From assembly GCA_030159075.1 (NCBI GenBank), contig BROG01000075.1, forward strand, positions 310,001 through 374,000: DNA of 64,000 nt, given 5' to 3'. The translations under genes and the position numbers were made by a program. The first letter of the stretch is position 1, and each line of letters starts with the position of its first letter. This document shows positions 49,680-59,988 of the stretch, one piece after another. The notes under the pieces are model-generated. The model saw nothing but the letters and a program-made list of their open reading frames with translations. It was not told the origin of the DNA and made no database searches. Source of the stretch: Atrina japonica (lineage: Eukaryota; Mollusca; Bivalvia; Pterioida; Pinnidae).

Positions 49680-52600
49680 AATTACATCTTTATATTTTAT
49701 ACTTCACGTCGTCGAAATGAAATCATCATATGTCATACATCATATATATTTCATACAAGCAGTTTGTATAACAATGAAATCATAGACGTATTATTAGATA
49801 ATTATCTTGAGAATCTTTTTGTAATATCGGCGAAACTGTGCCTGAGTAATTGCTGTGCTACCAATAATGACAGACTGTTCAACGTGCTCATATTTATCGC
49901 TTTTTTTCAAGGAGAGGGCGCATGCATATATATATATGTTGTGTGTGTTGTGTGTGTGTTCATGTCTAGGTTTATGAATATTTTGATCTAATAAAATTCC
50001 ATTTCAGGATCAGGAATGGCAGTTCCAACAATGGTTCCAGGAAAACGTGACCTTGCAGGTAAGACACATCCCCCGATTTTCATCCATTTTTGTTATATTG
50101 TACAATGTCTCTTCTGTTGTGAGATACATTGGACGTCTATCAAAGCAATCGTAGCAGCACTAATATTTTCCATACATCATTAGATTTTCTGTGTATCAGA
50201 ACAAATGTAGCAGTACTGATGTTTTCCATATATCATTAAGTTTGCCGTCTATCAAAGCAATCGTAGCTTATTGTTGTTTTCCATATATCATTAGATTGGC
50301 TGTGTATCAAAGCAATTGTAGCAGTGCTGATGCTTTGAATATATCATCCAAGTTTCTGTGGCTACAGTTATGAGCTCGAAATACGAAGTGAAAATAATTA
50401 ATCTCTCGGAAGAGACTTAAAACCTTGGTCCCGTGTTAAGGCAGACGTGGCACATTTAACCCTCATCGCATCGGCATCAGTCTGTAGCTCAGATAAACTT
50501 TGTGGCACTTCACCTGAAGCTTGTGAAATATCCATATAAGTGCAATATTCTTGCCGGGATGTAAAACAACAACAAAAAAGAAAAATCCAAAACGAAAAGC
50601 ACGAAATAACACGAGCTGCCCGTCGAGAAGTCGTCACGGTTGGGCATGTGTTGGTCGTAGGTCGAAGATACCAATTCTTTGTAAAATGGTCGCAAATTAT
50701 CTGTCTAGTCGTAAACCAAGTCCAAGACTTGCGATCTTTTGTAAAATGGTTCCCTGATATCCAAATATTCGTAATATTTCTAGTTTCAATTGATTCCGAA
50801 AACCCTCTTAGTGGATGTTATTTTTCAGATAAAATATGTATTCAATATTTATAAACATTAGGACATGTATATTGAATTGTAATGAATAATTCTGATATAC
50901 TAGATCTATTTGAACAAAATTTGTATTAAATGAGTCCTAAATGCATTAGCTTAACCATTGCAAGTGTATCCTTAGTCGGAACATGCGAGACAAGCATTGC
51001 AAATCTCGTTTACGACTGATCTCGTATACTATATTAGATAGTACCGTATTATTTATGAATTTAGTGGTTAATCATTTGACAGTTAATTATTCTGTCCTCC
51101 TAACACTAAACTTTTGTTAGGACAATTCGACAAAATACATGTACAATATTTTATTTGTCTTGAATTTATAGCCAAGCGCCAAGCAATCCACCCACAGCCA
51201 CCAGGTTCGGATGCCGACCACGGTGGACCTATCCCATATATACCTCCTGCAACAACACCTGAAACTACAACTACTACAACCACAACACCAGCGCCAACAA
51301 CAACCACAACTACAGAAGCACCAACAACTACCGAAGCACCGACAACTACAGAAGCACCAACAACTACAGAAGCACCGACAACTACGCCAGAACCTACAAC
51401 CACTACAACTGAACCAACAACTACCACAACTGCTGCACCAACAACTACACCAAAACCTATTATAGTTTGTAAACCTATATTAGTGCCAGGATCTGGACCA
51501 GTCGAACGTACGTAACAGTAACAGTGTGCAGTATATTTAGTATACCATGGAACCTCGTTATTAAGATCACCTTACAGACTGATTCAGTGGTCCGATTAGT
51601 GAGGTGGTCTATAAGTGAGGTATTGTACTGATTCAATATATATGAAGAGACTATGGTCTTATATGTGAGGTCGTCTCCTAAGCAAGGTGGTCTATAGATT
51701 AGGTTTCACTCTATTTAGTATATTTAGTATTTACTGTAAAATGTATATATATATTCTTACTTGTACTCTATCACATGGTTTTAAAAGTTATAATTTTATA
51801 TTCTATTTTCTGGAAAATCTGTTGTATTTAAAATTGCATCCCCAGAATAAAAAATAGGTTAACCGCCTAAGATATTTTGCACGTTCCTTATTAAAATTAT
51901 GTTGAATTTAAAGATGCAGGTTTATTTACCCTGTTTTATAATGTTCTGTTTCAACTCGATAAATAAATTCTAAAACAAAAGTTAAATTGAAATTTTGACT
52001 TTAAAAGAAAAACTATGAAAGAGCACCTCTTTAGACTAATAAGATAACGTTATACAACAATATTTAAAAGCTTTCTATTACCTTTTTATCTTTTTTTCCA
52101 TGCTAATGATGAGCAGGAACACAGCAATAGCTAAGTAAAGCATTATACCAAATTTGAATAGGTGATGTCGCATAACTGGTTCCGGTAAAATGACGTCATT
52201 GGCCAATCAGTTGTTGTGACAACGTTAACTATATTATTGAAATCTGTAGCAGTGTGTGGTCTTATATTGCAGGTCTAGAGTTATCGAACAATGTGTGTTG
52301 TCTTGGTAACCCGTTGTTAGGCATCAAGATTAAAAATGATCAGTCAAAATGTACTAACTGATACACCCTTGAAGTCATATTTGGACCGGCAATTTCAAAT
52401 ATTGGTTAAGTCCACTGTCAGAATTCGGGGATGTATGATTTAGAATGAAAATTTAATAATAATCTTACATGCATTATGAACCACCTATTCACACCTGAAT
52501 TATGACAGTAGAACATACAACATATTGATTTTTGGCTAGTCTAAATGTGATCACAGGGGTTGATGATTGAGTGTGAAGATGAGAAGCAGCCATTGCCCAA

Positions 52601-54806
52601 TGTTAATTCTTTATCCATTTTACTATCTTTGCCACATTCATTTTTATACTGTAAAAAGTAATTATATGTTTTTGGTTATTTATATTGTATAAAGTCGATG
52701 TAATCATGTCAATCAAGTAATAAGAACAAACATAAGCTAATGCGACAAGAAATGTCGGACCTCGCTTTCTGAAATTGTTGAAAATTACCTTTAAAGTATC
52801 AAACAAATACCGTACGACATATTGTAATGCCAAGTATCTAAGGATGAATATTGTCATTGTCGACTACAGCCTCGGAACCATTTATCTACTTGATTTTCCC
52901 TATTCAATCATTGGGATACGGAATATGTTCTCTTGATTTTCTTTATTAACTTTCCTTTCAACAATATAGATATCTTATATTCTTAAGTTTGTGTTTTATT
53001 TTCATATAGAGGATAACGGAAGCCAACATGGAGTTGCTCCTAATGTTGAATGTAAGTTTAAGTATTTACACATTTTTAAGATAAGAAAAGTACATGATTA
53101 GTTTCATAAACATTTGTAAAATCCAGGCTATAATTTATGCATAGTACTGAGAACAAAATATCCATCATGATTACTGTCGAAGTGACTTGTAAGAAGTGAC
53201 TCATCGCGGCGTCAAATGTTATTATTTCACTTGAGTGCGACAGGTTGCATTGTGTGATATAGACTGACGATGCAATGCATTGACGATTCATTCATCTTTT
53301 TTGTCTGTCGTGATATTGTCCGATTCACATAAGATGTCGTGGCGGAGTAACCTTTTGATTATCATATGGATGATTTTTCTCACTTTTCGGTTGTGACAAG
53401 CTGCACGAGAAAAACGTTTTATTCCTCACAGGGTTTTCTCTCATGTATTGTGACAAGGAGGAACGATTCATCTAGCCATTGTAATTTTAATGATGTGATT
53501 TGCTACCTAAAATTTAAACTGGCCCAGGTCAAAAAAGGGTTCACAAGACCATATCGGCAAGTTATCTAGGTTTTATTATATCTGATTTCGATTTTAAGTC
53601 TCATCTGGACGAGACCCGACCAGTCACTTCCAACCCACCTATGTACTACTAATACTACTGCTACTACTACTACAGTAAATATTACGATACATCCATAATA
53701 TATAATTATTCAATATATCGAATTACTATGTACAGTACATGATATTTCATATGATGGCATTCGCAAATACCACGTGAATTAAAGATTTTACGTAACTTTA
53801 AAAACTTCTTTTGTCATGTTTAAAAATACTATAAAATTTAATAACAGGCCACGAAGTGATACCAACGACTTCAAAACCAACACCGGCACCAACTACATCA
53901 GTCTCAGAAACACCAGAGCCACAGACAACGATGCCTCCGACGCCAGAACCAACCACAAATAACACTGACGGTACAAATTCCACTGGAACTGACAATGGTA
54001 ATAATACCGGAAACAACACCGGAACCGATAATGGAACAAACACTGGAAACACTGGAACTGACACAGGAAACAACAATAATGGTACTGACAGCGGTAATAC
54101 AACTAACGGAACCGACACTGGAAACAGCGGAACTGGCAATGTTAATACCAATGGAACTGACACCGGAAATACGGGAACCGATAATGGAAACAATAATGGA
54201 ACCGATAACGGAAATAATAATGGAACCGATAACGGAAATAATAATGGAACCGATAACGGAAATAATAACGGAACCGATACCGGAAATAATAACGGAACCG
54301 ATACCGGAAATACCAGTGGTACTAATAACGGTGGTACCAATGGAACTGACACCGGAAATACAGGGACCAATAATGGGAATAACAATGGCACCGATACCGG
54401 AAATACTAGTGGAACTGATAACGGTAGTAACAATGGAACAGATACCGGAAATACTGGAACTGACAACGGTAATAACAATGGAACGGACACTGGTAATAAC
54501 GGAACTGACAATGGTAACAACAGTGGAAACAGCACCGGAACTGACAATGGAAATAATAATGGAAGTAGCGGAGAAATGACAACTAGTGGAGTAGATATGA
54601 CCACTGTAAGACCAGACACAGGTGATAATACAACTGATATTGTGACAGCAGCACCAGTGACAACATCTGCTCCTGGTAACAATGGTACCATTACAATAGC
54701 ACCATTGCCATGTGGTTCTGGACCAGATGCATGTACACCAGGTATGTAGAGCACACACACACACACACGCACACACACACACACACACACGCACACACAC
54801 AGATAT

Positions 54807-54837
<31 letters not shown>

Positions 54838-55293
54838 GAAATCAATCTATGTATTTATAAATAAACGATTTATATTAATGGTAATCTAAGATGACATAAT
54901 TAGAACTTATTCGGTAAAATAGAACATAAATATGTTTTCTAGCTCCAGATGGCAATAATACCAGCAGTACAAATACAAGCGGTGGTGGAAACACGCCTGG
55001 TGTGACATCACCTGTAGTGACAGGTAAGAAAAAGAACAAATTTGATGTCAAAATGATTTCTTCTTTGAATAGATGTGAAATAACATGATAGTTATTTTAA
55101 ATTTTAAATGAAACTGAAGATATTAATACAAGAAAAAACTCTTTTTCTTTTTCAATTTGAAAACTGTGTTATGTAAATATAACGAATGGACGCTTATCAG
55201 AGTGTATTTATTGTCAATATGGATGCCCTAGCGGGCACCATTCTTATTCTCTGTCACCAAAACGGCATCCATATTGGCAAGCGTTCATTCGTG

Positions 55294-55380
<87 letters not shown>

Positions 55381-58300
55381 AAACACTCTATGAATAAAGC
55401 CTTCCTGCAGCCCTTTTGTGTGCATTGTTCTGCATCATTTTAGCTTGCTTTTTTGTGGCCGGAAAATTCGTCTCACCGGTTAATGTAAGAACTTTTGCTT
55501 TTGCAAGCAGGATGTCAGGAGTTTAAATCTAGCCAGATATGTATTTTAAAGAAAATAGTTAGTAGATGCTTGTCCCTTGCTCAGATACAATACTTACAGT
55601 TTTTGACAGACAATAGATACCATTCCTTCTTTGGCGACTGAAATAACAGGTTATAGTGACCCAAATGGTGTCACATTAAACATAGAATACATACAATACA
55701 TACAAGACACTATAATTTCTAAAACATGGACAACACTTTAGAATCGGAAAATGTCGTTGAGGTTTTAATTTCGTTTATTTAGTTGTTTTCATTCATCAAC
55801 TTTAAAATTTAAACAATGATGAAATTTTATATAAATTATTCAAATTAATAGTAAAAGCTTCATTAACAAATAAGTTTTTATTTCAACGAAATTTTATGTC
55901 AATGAATTTGTTTTATTTTTAAAATAACGAAATTAAACCCAACGAAAATGTCTGATTCTACAGTATGTTTCAATGTAAAAATATTTGTTGCGGCAGAGTT
56001 AATGTTGTTCCTGTTTACCGTTGTTCCTCGTCATTTAGGGTACTAGATAAAATGATGAACGTTATGGGATGAAATAAAGAACATCTGGAAATGAAAAAAG
56101 ATGATCGATATTTTAAACGTTACACGTCACTGAGCAATACAATGAATAACGAACATTCGTAGATCGTTTATTTTATTACTGAACATAAAACGATATGTAT
56201 TTATCATTCAAAGTGAAAGTTTCCAGTCCCTACTGAATCTTTCAACAATCGATGATTATTCATTCTTTATGCAAAAAGATACTTTTAATTGCTGAACGTT
56301 AAAATAAATATGTTTGACGTTACGTGATAGAGTATAATTCATGGTTCATGTTACACGTAACCTGTCATGCTTGAACTTTATGAAAAAAATGGTCACGCTT
56401 AACTGAACTCAACATTAACAGCTGTTGAACGCTAACGTCGTTACTAACTTGACAATAAACAGACATCAATTTTGAAGTCGAATGTTAACATTTGTCTTTT
56501 ATTTATATTTCATGTTGATGGCTACTGTTCATTATTAAACGTTACAGTTATGTAGAACTATTAATAGTAATAATAATATGTAGTACTATTAACGACGATC
56601 AGGTATCATTCATTTTGAATGTTACTCGCTTTTGATAATTGTGTTGAAAAATTTTGAATTACCGTTCATTCTAAAAATTACTGTCAGAAGTGGGGACAAT
56701 GAATAATTTCTATGAGCGACATTACCATACAATCAAGTGGTGACCGTCACTTTTATAAAGATATCTGGATGCACCAGCACTGATTAGTAATCTGAAAGAG
56801 ATTAGGAGTATTGCATGTCATTTTATGTATATCAATTCGTCGTTTGCTTGCAGAAAGTTAAGCTTTATATTTCTTTATCATGCGCCCCTGTGTTTAAACA
56901 TTTTGTAGACATATTCATAATATATAGCTTTATGTTGCAATGCTTGCTTCCTCGTACTGCTTACATAGGTCCCACAAAAGGTTCTCCTGATGTGCCAACC
57001 AAAGCTCCTATAGATGCTTCAACACCTTTGCCGATGGGTTCATCCCCTGCTATGTCGTCTCCCATGACAACTGGTGCTTTACCAGACACATCTACTGTTG
57101 AGCAAATGACCACTGTGGTGATGGTCCCTACAAAATCACCCTCTGGCAGCATATTTCCGATTGATACCTCTACTTTGCCACCAAACGTTCCTACTAAAAT
57201 GCCAACTGTTGATAAGACAACCAATGGAAGCGGCTTGACAACTATGGTAATGGGGCAATCAAATCCCACAACAACTAAACCTTCAATTGACGTCCCAACA
57301 AAATTATCCACAGCTGCAGCAACTGATGCACCAACCGCTGCACCTTCTGAAGTAACAACAGATTCACAAGGACCAGGCCAAACTACGGGTCCAGTTGTTG
57401 TTCCCACGAAAAAACCGGTTGTGGAAGGAACGACCGGTGTGCCTGTCGTCCCGACTAAACGTCCAGGGTCAGGAAAACCCGATACATCTGGAGCTACTCA
57501 GGGAGGCGGCCCAGTAGTAACCACTGCCGGGACAGACACGGGAAACACTGTAAATCCCGGTAGCGCTGCAGGTAACATTGATAAAAACAATATTGTTGAA
57601 TATGCCCTTTCATAGAAAATTGTATTTCTATTTTTTTCTATCATATATCCTATTTAATTTGACTATATCACTTAATGCCATTTTTCAAAAAATACTTCCC
57701 AAATTAAGATGGATGAAAAACGATGAAAAAGATCTATAGCGCGTCTGAGACGTTCTGTCAGTTCCCAATATAAACTTTATAAAGTCAATTAATAAAATGT
57801 TGAATTACAGCTTTTGGTGAACTACATCGATTCCAGGCGATGTGTTTGTTAAAATGCATCAAATAATTGCTAAAGCATTATCTTCAAGGGAAATGTTTGT
57901 GACAATACAAGCGACATTCTGTGAAAGAGCACATGTATGTTGAATATACAATAAATGTTCAGATTTGTAATTTTTGTATATTTTCTCAGATATTATATGT
58001 TCTATTATATATACAATAAATGTTAATATTTGTTATGTTTTGGCACACATTTATTAGTGCACATTTTAAAGATAAATGCTTCTAAGACTTCTTATGCAAT
58101 TAATTATTTGAACACAGGTATATTGCAATAGTTATTCTATGAAACTATGAAAATAAAAACAATGATTTTACGGAAATGGCAACAGACAAAACCTGAATTA
58201 TGTATTGTTTTCTGTAATAAAAAAGTATAATTCATGAAATACCATTAATCCGTGTATTTTTTAACAAATAATGTTTTTCTAACAAGGTGGACCAGATGTC

Positions 58301-59447
58301 AACTCAACAAGCGGCTATAACGTGACAGGTAAGACTTATCTACCTTCAAATTATTCTAAACGGCAAAAATAATTTGTTCTGTCAATGTTCAAATAGTTAA
58401 TGACAATGATATGTAATGTGGAGAGTAACCTATTTCACTTTAATATACCTTTTGTCTATCGATTAGTCTTCCGTTATAAAATTGTATGCACATCTCGTGG
58501 ACATTTCATCTGCTATAAAAAATATAAATACAATATTTTTATTTGCTAGTAGGTGGTTACTTAGAGTTACAATTTATTCCAATATAAGTTGTGATTACAT
58601 CACCAACTTGTTTCTATTACACAATTTTAATCAGTGTCTATACATAAAAAGTGATTGGATATCTAAATATTTTTATGATCCTTAGTGTTGGTGGTGAACA
58701 ATCTAGTTTCACAACTACGATAAGATCTGTTCTCGATTTACGGAATACAGAGTAACCTCCCATTTGTAACAGTTGTCTTTCTTTATAGCTGGTATCTTAT
58801 ATTGAACGAATTGGACGAAAAGCGACTTTTTAATTTTACTTTAAAAATTGTACAGCATGATGAACCAAGTAAAACTTAAAAAAATAACATGTTAGGTAAA
58901 TTAATTTTATCTAGGTCTGTAAGGTGTATAAGGATTTTTTAAGCAGAAAAACAAAAAAATGTTCGCATAAGTCTTTACAAGATAAAGTGGAGATAACTCA
59001 GCCAATGAGAGATAAATCCTGCATGGAATATATCAGAAATTGTTAATTTGATATTTACAATTGATCTATAGCAATGTATCGAATACGTAGGTAACAATCT
59101 ATCTGTTTTTTGGTATAATCATTACAAATTCCCAACACCCATGACTTTATCTTTCCACGTAATTACAAAAATCTTCAAAGTGATTTTAAAAGGATACATC
59201 CATTATGTAATCATACAGACATTTTTATCTGAATTATTTGTAATTTGATTTATTTCAACAGTTCTTCATTTTTTTTCTCATTACATCATCAAAAGGTGTG
59301 TGCGAAGACGATCCCGATATAGACTGCCGATTATATGAATTTGGCAGAATTTGTACGCCAGACAGTTTGTATCATCCATGGGCCAGTGTGCACTGTAGAG
59401 CTTATTGTAGTTTTTGTATTGGTAAGGATGAATCAATCAATCAATTA

Positions 59448-59485
<38 letters not shown>

Positions 59486-59892
59486 TCATTTTGTTATTAT
59501 TTGGATTCAGTCTTTCAATATGACAAATGCGAGTAATTTTCACACTGTCATCGATATTTAAAAAAAAGATGTGTTTATTGATATTTAAGTATTTGATATT
59601 TTACAGCTTCAACCACCCAACTCCCATGTGTAGACAATATTCCTAATTGCGACGAATACGAGGCAGATATGTGCACGGATCGTTTTTATTTGTTATTTAG
59701 GGACAAGAATTGCCGTAAATTCTGTGGGGTCTGTACACGTAAGTACTGAAATAAGTCAGTATTTCTTGTGATTATTGTTCGCCTGTAACCTTTCCAGTTT
59801 AGTCTATATTGAAGGTCCAATTCTGCAGTGCAAAGCTGTCAACATATCATATTCTAGTGAACTTATCTAATTGTTTTGACAATTGACATATA

Positions 59893-59988
<96 letters not shown>

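Noticed and set aside
53798..54845. Two long minus-strand ORFs (332 and 313 codons) with [19 protein letters not shown] sequence
   Set aside because: They lie exactly opposite the Asn-Gly-Thr coding repeat of exon 11. The 24-bp unit keeps every frame open. The plus-strand frame has the splice sites, phase and glycoprotein composition.
56961..57407. Minus-strand ORF of 148 codons
   Set aside because: A shadow of the VPTK-repeat exon 13. It has no start context, splice partners or recognisable domain.
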